From Planctomycetota bacterium (lineage in GTDB: Bacteria; Planctomycetota; Planctomycetia; Pirellulales; Lacipirellulaceae), in assembly GCA_029781135.1 (NCBI GenBank), contig JAKOXH010000071.1, positions 124,001 to 188,000 of the forward strand: a stretch of DNA of 64,000 nt, read 5' to 3'. Below, one piece after another: positions 51,626-60,372 of the stretch. A program made the translations under genes and the position numbers. The notes below the pieces were generated by a model, which did not search any database, was not told the DNA's origin, and saw nothing but the letters and a program-made list of their open reading frames with translations. Position 1 is the stretch's first letter. Every line of letters begins with the position of its first letter.

Positions 51626-52636
51626 ATGCGACCAATTCAATATCTTAACGCAGCATTTTTTTTGCTTAGCTACGTGTTGCTTCCGTCGACGGCGAACGCT
51701 TGGAACTCACCCGGCCACCGCATCATCGCGCTGATCGCCTACGATTTGCTTGATCCCGCGGTGCGGGCCAAGGCGGTGGAATTGCTGCGTTCCCACCCGC
51801 GTTTCAGCCAACATTTTCAAGCGGAGATGCCCCGCGAGATCGCCCGCGGCGACCGTGGCAAACAAGATGAATGGCTCTTCGCCCATGCCGCGACGTGGCC
51901 CGATCAAGTCCGTTCGGCCAAAGGCGGCGTCGATCACCAAGATGTCGGCCAGTTCAATCGCCCGTGGTGGCACTTCGTGAACGAGCCCATCTTTCTCAAC
52001 GACAAGGAACGCGAGAAATTGCAGGGCGAGATTCGCGCCAACCGCCGCCGCGACCCACCGCAAGAAGATGATGAGCCGAACATGAACGTCATCCAGGCGC
52101 TCAAGAATTCCTCGCGCGTGCTTCGCGATCAGAGCGTCTCCGTCGAAAAGCGCGCGGTTCACCTCTGCTGGTTGTTGCACCTCACCGGCGACGCCCATCA
52201 GCCACTCCATTCCACCGCCTTGTACACGACACACCGCTTCCGCGACGGCGACCACGGCGGCAACTACGTGGAATACGAACACCAGTGGGACCTGCACGGC
52301 TTCTGGGACGAACAAATCTCGACTGACGAACCCTTCCAGACTGCGCGTGTGCTCGCGACGGACCTCCGCGAAAACGCCGAGCTCAAAACCGTTGGTCAAG
52401 CCGCCGTCACGTCACTTGATCCTGGCCAATGGATCGACGAGAGTTTCGCGATTGCCAAACAACACGCCTACACGCCAGAGGTCCTCCAGAAAGTCGCCCA
52501 GCGGGAAGGCCACTCGCGGCTCGGCCCCCTCGACCTCTCGCCGCAATACAAACTCGACGCCGCGGAAATCGCCGAGCATCGTGCCGTCGAAGCCGCCTAC
52601 CGCTTGGCAAAAACGATCGAACAATTGCTGCAGTGA
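51626..52636 (+). CDS. S1/P1-type zinc-dependent nuclease
   Basis: 336 residues from the ATG at 51626. The signal peptide ends STANA and cleavage leaves Trp26 as the first mature residue (WNSPGH). In S1/P1 nucleases the N-terminal Trp amine and carbonyl bind zinc, so this start and cleavage are well supported. Further ligands are in WPDQVR, WWHFVNEP, HLCWLLHLTGDAHQPLH and GGNYVEYEHQWDLHGFWDE. These enzymes cut single-stranded DNA and RNA outside the cell, so a role in nutrient scavenging is likely. The upstream gene ends 31 bp earlier. Confidence 0.92.
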   Translation: MRPIQYLNAAFFLLSYVLLPSTANAWNSPGHRIIALIAYDLLDPAVRAKAVELLRSHPRFSQHFQAEMPREIARGDRGKQDEWLFAHAATWPDQVRSAKGGVDHQDVGQFNRPWWHFVNEPIFLNDKEREKLQGEIRANRRRDPPQEDDEPNMNVIQALKNSSRVLRDQSVSVEKRAVHLCWLLHLTGDAHQPLHSTALYTTHRFRDGDHGGNYVEYEHQWDLHGFWDEQISTDEPFQTARVLATDLRENAELKTVGQAAVTSLDPGQWIDESFAIAKQHAYTPEVLQKVAQREGHSRLGPLDLSPQYKLDAAEIAEHRAVEAAYRLAKTIEQLLQ

Positions 52637-52670
52637 ACTGAGGTAGTGGAATTTCGCAGGAATTCCGACG

Positions 52671-52767
52671 GGGTGCCATGCTCTCGCGAAACAGAGACAT
52701 GCCCACGCTCGCATTTAAACGTCAATGTTTCGCGTGAGCATGCCGGCGCGAGCGAGGGCATGCCACG
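52671..52767. repeat. Palindromic intergenic element (GGTGGCATGCC type), copy 5
   Basis: GGGTGCCATGCTCTCGCGAA ... GAGGGCATGCCACGC, closely matching the copy at 20454-20551, with an inner GTTTCGCGTGAGCATGCCGG segment. It lies between the convergent nuclease and sialidase genes. Confidence 0.8.
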
Positions 52768-52796
52768 CACGAATTCGACTCGCAACAACCATTATT

Positions 52797-53978
52797 TCAG
52801 TGCCCCAAATCGTCCAATCGCACGACGGCAAACAGGATTTCGTCATACAGCTTGGCCCCTGCTTCATACAGCACGCCAAACTCGCGGTCGTTTAACTTCA
52901 CCAGGTCGCAATACGCGGCCGGGCCCGCATGAATGACCATCGCCTGTTGCCAGGTTTTCGACTCATCGCGGCTCACACGCACGGTTAGGTCGCGCCGCGC
53001 TTTCGAGTCGCCCGGCCCACAATAAATCAGTACATTTTCTGGCGCTCCTTGGTCCTGCGCGGCGAACCGCAACAGCGAGTTCTGCACCACCGGCGAGGAA
53101 ATGTTCGGTTCCGCTGCGAAGGGTGCCTCGAACGTCTCGCCGCCGTCGCGGCTGTACGCAACCGCTCGCGTGGCAGTGCTCGAACCGTTCTCATCGCGCG
53201 TGTTCACATAAATTTGGCCACCCACCAACTCGACCGCCACGCATTCGTCCGGATGAACCGGGTCCGACGCGGCGTGGGTACAAACCGCCCCGAGCTTCCA
53301 ATTCGCCCCATGGTCGTCACTGTACACCAAGTGTGAGCCGGTACTCCCATTTTTCCCTGTATTGTGATCGCAGGGAATCACCAGCCGCCCAACATGCTTG
53401 CCGCGAGTCAATTGAATCGCATGCACTGGGCCACTTGCGCACCACGTCCATTCCGGTCGAATCGCCGTCGCGGTGATTTCACGCCGTTGCGACCATGTCT
53501 GCCCGTGATCGTCGCTTGAGGTTACGAAGAGTCGCGCATTATTCCGCGTGAAGACCAGCCAAATTCGTCCAGGATGTTGTGGATCGAGTTGATCCACAAC
53601 GGGCGTCGGATTACCAATCGTGATTTTCGCCGCTGGCTCACTCCACTCGTCCTGAACCAACTGCATCGGTCCCCACGTGCGGCCGCCATCCTGGCTGCGT
53701 TTCGACACGATATCAATGTCACCAGCATCGCCGCTTCCGTTCTTCCGCCCCTCGGCGAATGCCAACGAATCGCCATTGGCGGCCCGCACGATGACCGGGA
53801 TGCGGAAAGTGTGGTAACCATCGGTGCCAGACTTGAAGACACGGACGTTCGCTGGTTCAGCCCCCTCCGCAGCATATAGCCCAAATAACCCGAACCCTAC
53901 CAAACCGCAGGCGAGACAACGCAAGCGGCCACTCCAGGTCGCTTGGTGCCCAGCAATATCTTGGAACTTCGTTCGCAT
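52797..53978 (-). CDS. Secreted sialidase (exo-alpha-sialidase, BNR repeats)
   Basis: 393 residues, with TAAGG upstream of the ATG at 53978. A signal-like segment (CLACGLVGFGLFGLYAAEGA) leads into a six-bladed sialidase domain. YHTFRIPVIV carries the FRIP motif and its arginine. Four Asp boxes are visible: SQDGGRTW, SSDDHGQTW, SDDHGANW and SRDGGETF. The typical second arginine region (ARRDLTVRVSRDESKTW) and the late Tyr (LYEAGAK) are present. It removes terminal sialic acid from glycans. Alternative glycosyl specificities are possible among planctomycete BNR enzymes. Confidence 0.9.
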   Translation of the reverse strand: MRTKFQDIAGHQATWSGRLRCLACGLVGFGLFGLYAAEGAEPANVRVFKSGTDGYHTFRIPVIVRAANGDSLAFAEGRKNGSGDAGDIDIVSKRSQDGGRTWGPMQLVQDEWSEPAAKITIGNPTPVVDQLDPQHPGRIWLVFTRNNARLFVTSSDDHGQTWSQRREITATAIRPEWTWCASGPVHAIQLTRGKHVGRLVIPCDHNTGKNGSTGSHLVYSDDHGANWKLGAVCTHAASDPVHPDECVAVELVGGQIYVNTRDENGSSTATRAVAYSRDGGETFEAPFAAEPNISSPVVQNSLLRFAAQDQGAPENVLIYCGPGDSKARRDLTVRVSRDESKTWQQAMVIHAGPAAYCDLVKLNDREFGVLYEAGAKLYDEILFAVVRLDDLGH

Positions 53979-53997
53979 GATTACGACCTTAGTTGTG

Positions 53998-54120
53998 CCT
54001 CGCGCGGTCAGGGTTGAGACATTTTCGTTTAACCCGGAGCCAGCGGCGACGAAGTTGTGCGTAAACTACTTCTGTCGCCGTTGGCTCCGGGTTAAACGAT
54101 TCAGTGTTACCCGCGCGAGG
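53998..54120. repeat. Nested 123-bp palindromic element
   Basis: Outer arms CCTCGCGCGG (53998-54007) and CCGCGCGAGG (54111-54120). Inner arms GTTTAACCCGGAGCC-type (54027-54050) and its inverse (54073-54096) differ at one position in 24. A GAAGT/ACTTC pair is innermost. One arm of the inner part recurs at about 20633-20653. Confidence 0.88.
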
Positions 54121-54252
54121 TATAACCCCCGTTTTTTGGGCGGAAGTTTCTAAAAACCGCCCGATTCGCGGATTATACGATACCAATTCCGCGTCCCCTG
54201 CGCCTAATAGAGTAAGGCATAAATCGGACATTCGAATTTTCTCCAGGCGACA

Positions 54253-57200
54253 ATGAATTCACGCTGTTTTGCCGTTCTGTTCGCGATTGCCGCGGTCTGT
54301 ATTGCTCCCCCCATTCGCGGTGCCGATCCAGTTCAACCCATCCAAGTCGGCTTCCTCTGGCACATGCACCAGCCCGTTTATTACCCGGGCGAGTCCATCA
54401 CGCAGACCGAAGCCGCCGGGCACTACTCCTTCAGCGTGGAAGATGTCTTCAACCAGCGGTTCGGCCCATACACGACATGGCCGAAGGATGCCATCCAAGC
54501 GGGCCTTGCGCTCGCCAACCTCGGCGCGCAAGTTTCGTTTTCTGGTTCGCTGATTGAAAACCTAAATACCTTGGAAGCCGCGGGCGTCAATGGTGGCATG
54601 TGGAACAACTGGGAGTCCACCTACAAAACGGCCGCCAGTTGGGATACCTCACTCGGCAATCCGCGACTCGACCTCGTCGGCTTCGGCTACAACCATCCCC
54701 TCATGCCGCTGCTCGACACACGTGACATTCGGATGCAGATCAAACTGCAAAAACAAATCTATCAGCAAACCTGGGGGCCCAACGTACCATACTCCAAAGG
54801 CATCTTCCCGCCGGAGAATGCGTTTTCGGAACGCATTATCCCGGCACTCGTCGCCGAGGGACTCGAATGGGCACTGGTGGATAACATTCATTTCGACCGG
54901 GCAACGCAAAATTATCCCTACACCTCGGCATCGAATCTCATCCCGCCCAACAAGGCCGATCAAATCAATCCAGCTCCGGCCAATTGGGTGCAACTGAATA
55001 ATCTTTGGGCGCCCAGCCAGGTGAGCGCGCCGTTTTCGTATCAGCCTCACAACGTCGAGTACGTCGATCCGAATTCGGGCAACGTGACGAAGATGGTCGC
55101 CGTCCCCTCCGCGCGTTACGAAGGCAATGAAGATGGCCGCGGCGGTTTTGGCGCGCTGCAGTACCAAACGGTGATGGACCAGTATCGTCAATACAACACC
55201 GATGCCGCCCACCCGATGTTCGTAGTCCTCCATCACGACGGCGACAACTACGGCGGTGGTACCGATTCGTACTACCACTCCAATTTCCAAAACATGGTCA
55301 ATTGGGCGACCGGCAACCCGAACTACAACGTCAGCACGGTGCAGGATTACCTCGACCGTTTCCCCGTCGCCACTAACGACGTGATTCATGTGGAGAATGG
55401 CTCTTGGGCGGGTGCCGATAACGGCGATCCCGAATTCAAGAAATGGCTTGGCGACCCGAACGCCAGCGGCTGGAGCCCCGATCGCAACTCGTGGGCGGTG
55501 CTTACCGCGGCCAAAAATCGGGTCTTCACGGCCGACGACATCGCACCCTACGGCAATCTGCAGAATATCGTTTCCGGAACTGGTACCAGCACGGAAAAAG
55601 CCTGGCACTACCTGATGCAGGCAGAGTCTTCCGATTATTGGTACTGGGACGGCACGGAAGTGTGGGACAGCAACGTCACCCGCGGCAGCAACCTGGCCGT
55701 CGCCCAGGCCAACCAGGTGCTCACGCCAGCCGCGCTCGCCAACGAGACGACGCCGCCCACCGTGTTCGTTCCGCAGCGCGAAGCCTACAATCCCGGCAGC
55801 ATCGAATGGGGCACCACGCCGCAGTCCAAAGACTTCGAAGTGTGGACCTACGCCTACGACGTCAGCGGCCTTTCAAGCGTCACGCTTAAGTACCGTGTCG
55901 ACAATGACGGCGTGAATCCTATCGCCTCGACGCAAAATGAGACCTATGTCGGCGGTTCCGAAGTCGGCGCTTGGAGCAGCGTCTCCATGAACTCGAGCGA
56001 TGTCGCCCCGCCCGCGAACATCCTGGCCCCCACGTACCGCGCGCTGCGATACGGCGGCATGATCAACGGCCTGCAAGATAAGCTGGTCGACTACTACGTC
56101 GAGGCGGTCGACACGCGCGGCAACGTCACGCGCAGCGATATTCAACATGTGTGGGTTGGTGACGGCTCCTCCACGTCTGGCGGCAGCTTCGTCGAAATCA
56201 CGCCCGATCCTGCCGTTGCCGGGCAATCCGTGCTCGTCACCTACAATCCGGCCGGCGGACCGCTGGTGGGCGCTTCGCAGCTCTTTCTCCATTATGGATT
56301 CAACAACTGGCAGACGATCGTGGGCCAAGATTTGGCGATGACCTGGAACGCAACTAATTCAACATGGGGTGCCAGCCTGCCAGTCGCCGCGACCGCCAGC
56401 CAATTCGACCTGGTCTTCAACAACGGCGCGGGCCTGTGGCACAACAACGGCGGCCAGGATTGGCACTTCACGGTCACTGGCACCCAAGTGCCCGCCTTTA
56501 CGATGGATGGCATAAAGGATGCCTCCGCCGCACAGGTTGCCGTTAACGGCTCGCGCCATTTGTACGCCGCCCTCAGTGGCAATACGCTCTACGTCGCCAC
56601 CGAAGACGCGGGCGAAGGCAACGACGTATTTATTTATCTCGCGAAAACCCCGGGGGCGATGGTCGCCGCCAACTGGGCTAAATCTGGTCAGATCGCCCAA
56701 TGGGATGCCTACCTCGCCGATGAAAATGACAACAGTTATTCAAGTTGGTTCGACGCCGCTGGCACGCCTCAGGCGGCCACCGGCGCGAACGGCGGTGTCT
56801 TGGAGGGCGTGATCGATCTCATCAGCGAATTTGGTTCCATGCCCAAGCAGATCTACCTTGCCGTGGGTGCGTACCAGACTGCGAACGGCGGGGCACTCGT
56901 GCCATCTCAACAAGTGCCGGTCTCCGTCAACGGCAATGGCAATCTCGATGCCAGCGAATACCTGTTGCTGCAAATCATCGCTGGCCAGGGCGATTACAAC
57001 CGCGACGGCCACGTCGACGCCGCCGACTATGAAGTCTGGCGTACCACGTTCGGCTCTGCGGGCGACCTGCGCGCCGATGGCGACGGCAACGGTGTCATCG
57101 ATGCTTCCGACTACGTCCTCTGGCGCAACTACAACGGCACCGCGGCCGGCTTCACCCTCGTAGTCAGCGGCATCGGCAACGCCGCCGCGGTGCCAGAACC

Positions 57201-57294
57201 GGCTGTGCTGCATCTCGCGCTGCTTGCATCAGCTCTCGTCGGTGCCGGTAGAGTACGCTCACGTTCCGTTACTCAGCGATGTCACCGACCGTAA
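54253..57294 (+). CDS. Secreted GH57 glycosidase with CBM25-like, dockerin and PEP-CTERM parts
   Basis: 1013 residues. The signal peptide runs MNSRCFAVLFAIAAVCIAPP to IRGA. The GH57 catalytic domain has FLWHMHQP (37-41), the nucleophile-type segment GIFPPENAF (E188) and VVLHHDGDNYGGG (D329). GH57 enzymes act on starch-like alpha-glucans. An Ig-like and CBM25-type starch-binding module follows at about 640-740 (DPAVAGQSVLVTYNPAGG, LHYGFNNWQ). A type I dockerin is at about 915-965 (GDYNRDGHVDAADYEVWRTT, GDGNGVIDASDYVLWRNY). The C-terminus AVPEPAVLHLALLASALVGA plus RVRSRS is a PEP-CTERM sorting tail. Its end overlaps the convergent toxin gene by 26 bp. Confidence 0.9.
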   Translation: MNSRCFAVLFAIAAVCIAPPIRGADPVQPIQVGFLWHMHQPVYYPGESITQTEAAGHYSFSVEDVFNQRFGPYTTWPKDAIQAGLALANLGAQVSFSGSLIENLNTLEAAGVNGGMWNNWESTYKTAASWDTSLGNPRLDLVGFGYNHPLMPLLDTRDIRMQIKLQKQIYQQTWGPNVPYSKGIFPPENAFSERIIPALVAEGLEWALVDNIHFDRATQNYPYTSASNLIPPNKADQINPAPANWVQLNNLWAPSQVSAPFSYQPHNVEYVDPNSGNVTKMVAVPSARYEGNEDGRGGFGALQYQTVMDQYRQYNTDAAHPMFVVLHHDGDNYGGGTDSYYHSNFQNMVNWATGNPNYNVSTVQDYLDRFPVATNDVIHVENGSWAGADNGDPEFKKWLGDPNASGWSPDRNSWAVLTAAKNRVFTADDIAPYGNLQNIVSGTGTSTEKAWHYLMQAESSDYWYWDGTEVWDSNVTRGSNLAVAQANQVLTPAALANETTPPTVFVPQREAYNPGSIEWGTTPQSKDFEVWTYAYDVSGLSSVTLKYRVDNDGVNPIASTQNETYVGGSEVGAWSSVSMNSSDVAPPANILAPTYRALRYGGMINGLQDKLVDYYVEAVDTRGNVTRSDIQHVWVGDGSSTSGGSFVEITPDPAVAGQSVLVTYNPAGGPLVGASQLFLHYGFNNWQTIVGQDLAMTWNATNSTWGASLPVAATASQFDLVFNNGAGLWHNNGGQDWHFTVTGTQVPAFTMDGIKDASAAQVAVNGSRHLYAALSGNTLYVATEDAGEGNDVFIYLAKTPGAMVAANWAKSGQIAQWDAYLADENDNSYSSWFDAAGTPQAATGANGGVLEGVIDLISEFGSMPKQIYLAVGAYQTANGGALVPSQQVPVSVNGNGNLDASEYLLLQIIAGQGDYNRDGHVDAADYEVWRTTFGSAGDLRADGDGNGVIDASDYVLWRNYNGTAAGFTLVVSGIGNAAAVPEPAVLHLALLASALVGAGRVRSRSVTQRCHRP

Positions 57295-57583
57295 CCGGCG
57301 GCTGTCCAGGACCGCGTACACGCAACACGCGAACGTCCGCACCGACAAGTGTGTAGATCAAGCGGTACGGCTGACCACGCCGCGTTTTGAAAAGACACTG
57401 CCGGATATTTCGGCGTAACCTGGTATCCTCTGGCGCCGACGCATGTTGTTCCGCCTCGTTCTTGAGGCTCAAGATCGCCGCGACAAACGCGTCGTTCCAC
57501 CGAATCGCTCCGGTTGGCGATCGTTGCCCAATCCATCTGAAGATGCGATCCGCATCCGCCCAGGCGCCCCGATACCGAAACAT
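57269..57583 (-). CDS. RelE/ParE-family toxin, probably frameshifted
   Basis: 104 residues from the ATG at 57583. The toxin body is clear: ADADRIFRWIGQRSPTGAIRWNDAF and RLRRNIRQCLFKTRRGQPYRLIYTL, then VLRVRGPGQPP. These are RelE/ParE toxins that cut mRNA or poison gyrase. However, the expected start is the ATG at 57593, which overlaps the antitoxin TGA as ATGA and reads MKFNVSVSG before leaving the toxin frame. Removing one G from a GGGG run (57570-57567) would join them into MKFNVSVSGAWADADRIFRW. So the gene is either mutated, frameshift-expressed, or started internally at 57583. Confidence 0.75.
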   Translation of the reverse strand: MFRYRGAWADADRIFRWIGQRSPTGAIRWNDAFVAAILSLKNEAEQHASAPEDTRLRRNIRQCLFKTRRGQPYRLIYTLVGADVRVLRVRGPGQPPVTVGDIAE

Positions 57584-57589
57584 TGAACT

Positions 57590-57850
57590 TCATGTCGGCC
57601 TGACGATACCGTGGCGTTTGCGAAACTCCTCGACGAACACATCGACGGGCGTTCCGACTTCGCCCGCATCGAAATCACCCAGCGCTTCGCGAATTGCCTG
57701 AACGTCTGCTTCAAATTCCTCGGGCGTTCGGTTTTGTAGCCGCCACAACTCCAGTGCTTCCGCCGGCGATAAGCAACTATCGCCGGCCTTCAGTTGCTCG
57801 GCAACAAAGTTATGGAAACTCAGTAACTCTTGGCGTGCATCGGCAAACAT
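57590..57850 (-). CDS. Antitoxin of the RelE/ParE-type pair
   Basis: 86 residues from the ATG at 57850 (a GTG one codon earlier is possible). It is acidic and helical (ALELWRLQNRTPEEFEADVQ, EALGDFDAGEVGTPVDVFVEEFR). Such antitoxins bind the toxin and autorepress the operon. The stop TGA overlaps the ATG at 57593 on the same strand (ATGA), the usual coupling of antitoxin and toxin. The N-terminus does not show an obvious ribbon-helix-helix. Confidence 0.75.
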   Translation of the reverse strand: MFADARQELLSFHNFVAEQLKAGDSCLSPAEALELWRLQNRTPEEFEADVQAIREALGDFDAGEVGTPVDVFVEEFRKRHGIVRPT

Positions 57851-57986
57851 CACTTCGACGCCCAGTAATCAAGCCAATCACATTGTACCACGCATCACCC
57901 GCGGAATGCACCTGAATACCCGCGGTTGCCAGACCGCAGAACGACAGTCAGAATAACGCTTGGTGTTTCACACGACCGCAGCCGAT

Positions 57987-58021
57987 CCCCCAACCCCCAA
58001 CCCCTGTCCCCTGTCCCCTCC
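57987..58021 (+). repeat. 7-bp repeat array 6 bp upstream of panB
   Basis: Five units: CCCCCAA, CCCCCAA, CCCCTGT, CCCCTGT and CCCCTCC (57987-58021), sense strand for panB. The array ends 6 bp before the ATG at 58028 and takes the place of a Shine-Dalgarno sequence. It is the same C-rich type as the arrays before tsaD and pilB. Confidence 0.9.
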
Positions 58022-58027
58022 TTCGCC

Positions 58028-58816
58028 ATGCCCCGCATCACCGTCCCCGAGTTCACCGGCTTCAAAGCGGCCCACCGCAAAATCGCGATGGTCACGGCCT
58101 ACGACTTCGCCTTCGCCCGGCTCGTCGATGCCGCCGGCATCGAGGGAATTTTGGTCGGCGACAGCATGTCGATGGTCGTGCAAGGTCACGACAGCACGCT
58201 CCCGGTCACGCTCGACGAAATGATCTACCATGCCGAGATGGTGGGCCGGGCCGTCGAGCACGCCCTCGTCGTGGTCGATATGCCTTTCCCCAGTTTTCAC
58301 CTGGGCACACACCGCGCGATCGAAAACGCCGGCCGCATTTTGAAGGAGGCTCGCTGCCAAGCCGTCAAACTCGAAGGCGGCGTCGAACAGGCGGAAACGA
58401 TCGCCGCACTCGTCCGCGCCGGCATCCCCGTGATGGCCCACTGCGGCCTCCGCCCGCAAAGCATCCACACGCTTGGCGGCTACAAAGTGCAACGCGACGA
58501 GGCCGAACTCATGGCCGACGCCCAAGCCGCCGAGGCCGCCGGCGCATTCGCCATCGTGCTCGAGTGCATCCCCCGCGGACTGGCCAAAAAAATAACGGAC
58601 GCTATCTCCATTCCGACGATCGGCATCGGCGCCGGCGCCGATTGCGACGGCCAGGTCCTCGTCCTCCACGACCTCCTCGGCATCACCAGCGGCACCATGC
58701 CCCGCTTCGTCAAAACGTTCGCCGATCTCAAGACCGACGTCACCCGCGCCGTCACCCAATACCGCGATGAAGTCCGCTCTGGGGCCTTCCCGGCGAAAGA
58801 GCAGGGGTATGAGTAA
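58028..58816 (+). CDS. panB: 3-methyl-2-oxobutanoate hydroxymethyltransferase (PanB)
   Basis: 262 residues from the ATG at 58028. The frame is open upstream but through repeat DNA. The (beta/alpha)8 PanB fold shows KIAMVTAYDFAFARLVDAAG, VGDSMSMVVQGHDSTLPVTL with the metal-binding Asp-Ser, VVDMPFPSF, VKLEGGVEQAETIAALV, PVMAHCGLRPQS with the catalytic-type Glu/His region, and IGIGAGADCDGQVLVLHDLLG. It transfers a hydroxymethyl from methylene-THF to 2-oxoisovalerate in pantothenate (coenzyme A) synthesis. No other pan gene lies next to it. Confidence 0.95.
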   Translation: MPRITVPEFTGFKAAHRKIAMVTAYDFAFARLVDAAGIEGILVGDSMSMVVQGHDSTLPVTLDEMIYHAEMVGRAVEHALVVVDMPFPSFHLGTHRAIENAGRILKEARCQAVKLEGGVEQAETIAALVRAGIPVMAHCGLRPQSIHTLGGYKVQRDEAELMADAQAAEAAGAFAIVLECIPRGLAKKITDAISIPTIGIGAGADCDGQVLVLHDLLGITSGTMPRFVKTFADLKTDVTRAVTQYRDEVRSGAFPAKEQGYE

Positions 58817-58910
58817 CGTTTAGTGGCGATGCCTGCATAACTTGCCAGCACTGCTGCAATTGCCGTCACACCATTTTTTGGCATCCGGCGGCACTCCGTT
58901 GGCCGATTTA

Positions 58911-59002
58911 TTAGAGCATCTTGCTCTTTTTTGTGCCGGCATTTTCTGGCTTTCGCCGCGAGTCTATTGAGGAAACGCGGGAACGCATTTTGGTAATTTG
59001 CT
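58911..59002. repeat. About 92-bp dispersed element, copy B
   Basis: Copy of 934-1024, same orientation: TTAGAGCATCTTGCTCTTTT at the start and ACGCATTTTGGTAATTTGCT at the end, with GAGGAAACGCGG between. The AGAGCA-TCT-TGCTCT stem with a T run lies 97 bp after panB and could end its transcript. The element ends 31 bp before the next ATG. Confidence 0.78.
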
Positions 59003-59033
59003 GTAGAATCGTGACCCTTCCATGGAGGCTGCC

Positions 59034-59681
59034 ATGTTCTGCTCCGAATGCGGCGTTGAAGCGGTGGGAAAATTCTGCTGGTCGTGTGGTCGTCCTTTGA
59101 AGCAATTACCGGCAGCGAACGGCGAACACGAGCGGCCAGAACCGGTGGTCGATTGGACCAACCTCCTCGATTGCCAGGCCCTCCTCGCCATTCCGACCGT
59201 TCGCGACCGCATCGCGCAACATGCCGCGCGAGCCACGAAGCGGATCTCCGGCGAGGATTTTCTCGAAGGCTGCGATAAAGTCCTCGGCTCACTCACCGGT
59301 GGCGTCCCGCTGACGCTCATCGCCAAGATCGCTCAGCCACTCAACAAGAAATTAGGCCTGAAGACCAGCAAGGAACGCCGCGAACGCCTGGGGGAACGCC
59401 CGGGCACCGTGATTGTCGCCCTGCTCTGCTCGCTGGCCGAAAACGGCCATTCGCTCGTCGAGGCCACGCATTCAAATGGCGTCGCCACGATTCGCGCGAC
59501 CATCGCGTCCGATATCTGGTCGTTCGCAGGCGAACTCATTGCGAAGGTCCACGTCGAGGGCAGCACCACGATCGTGGAAGCCGGCCTGACGATCCCCGGC
59601 CAACTCTACGAGTGGGGCAAATCGAACCGCATTCTCGACCGCTTGTTTGCCGATTTGCGTAGCACCGCGAAAGCCGCTTAG
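59034..59681 (+). CDS. Zinc-ribbon protein of unknown function
   Basis: 215 residues from the ATG at 59034, which has GGAGG 5 bp upstream. An ATG at 59022 is less well placed. The N-terminal zinc ribbon MFCSECGVEAVGKFCWSCG has four cysteines (C3, C6, C15, C18). The rest has no family I recognise: an amphipathic region (ERRERLGERPGTVIVALLCSLAENG) and a C-terminal part with regular beta patterns (SNGVATIRATIAS, VHVEGSTTIVEAGLTI). It could be a small adaptor or regulatory protein. Confidence 0.7.
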   Translation: MFCSECGVEAVGKFCWSCGRPLKQLPAANGEHERPEPVVDWTNLLDCQALLAIPTVRDRIAQHAARATKRISGEDFLEGCDKVLGSLTGGVPLTLIAKIAQPLNKKLGLKTSKERRERLGERPGTVIVALLCSLAENGHSLVEATHSNGVATIRATIASDIWSFAGELIAKVHVEGSTTIVEAGLTIPGQLYEWGKSNRILDRLFADLRSTAKAA

Positions 59682-59695
59682 CTGATGGCAGCCGT

Positions 59696-60142
59696 TTAGC
59701 GATGTAGTGCACACGTGCCCTCGTCGCAGGCGTGCCGGCCGCTCAGCCGATAGCGATTGCGGGCAATCCAGCGATACAGCGGCCGCCACAAGAACATGCT
59801 GCCGGGAAAATGCAGAAACGGCGACGCCCACCAGAGCCGCCGCAACCGCCGCGTCAGATAGCGAATCGCTTCTGGCCCCCAATGCCGGTTGCCGTGGCGA
59901 TCGATGATTACCATCTCTTGCATCAAGCGATCGTGCGATAAGTCCGGCCAGCGCTGCGCAACCTCCGGATCGTGCAACGACAAATACGATAGCCGCTGCT
60001 GGCAATCCCACCACGGCAGCTTCCGAACCTGGGCCGTGCAGATGCGGCACTGGCCGTCATAAATCACCACATCCGCCCCCGGCCGCTCCGCCGGCGTTGG
60101 CAACGGTTGATCGGTTCGCGAATTGTTGGTTGCACACGCCAT
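59696..60142 (-). CDS. DCC-family thiol-disulfide oxidoreductase (DUF393)
   Basis: 148 residues from the ATG at 60142. The upstream frame reaches into repeat DNA and is rejected. The family motif is VVIYDGQCRIC (C32, C35), then LSLHDPEVAQRWPDLSHDRLMQEMVIID, GPEAIRYLTRRL and the C-terminal WRPLYRWIARNRYRLSGR with HACDEGTCAL. DCC proteins are small thioredoxin-like proteins with a DxxCxxC active site. Their partners are rarely known. It converges with the zinc-ribbon gene, 14 bp apart. Confidence 0.88.
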   Translation of the reverse strand: MACATNNSRTDQPLPTPAERPGADVVIYDGQCRICTAQVRKLPWWDCQQRLSYLSLHDPEVAQRWPDLSHDRLMQEMVIIDRHGNRHWGPEAIRYLTRRLRRLWWASPFLHFPGSMFLWRPLYRWIARNRYRLSGRHACDEGTCALHR

Positions 60143-60372
60143 GATGGGTAATTCTATCCGCAATAAGCCACGAACGTCGATCTTAGCGTCGGCCGCAAGG
60201 CCGAATTTACTTGGAACTAACGCTGCCCAATTTCCGTCGAACCAATACGCGAAATCCCGAGATTTTCGCTGTAGCGACAACGCGATTCGTCTCCTGACTT
60301 TCCGTTCCGATTCGATATAATTGAAAACGCTTGTCAGTCCGTCGTTCACCGTGCGAGTAGAAAGTGGGAATC

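Noticed and set aside
54136..54168. GGGCGG/CCGCCC hairpin as a terminator for the sialidase
   Set aside because: It lies upstream of the sialidase start, not after its stop, and has no T run after the stem on either strand.
57926..58027. PanB extended to 57926
   Set aside because: The extra 34 residues are encoded by the heptamer array and Pro/Ser-rich text. PanB homologues start at the MPRITVPEF position.
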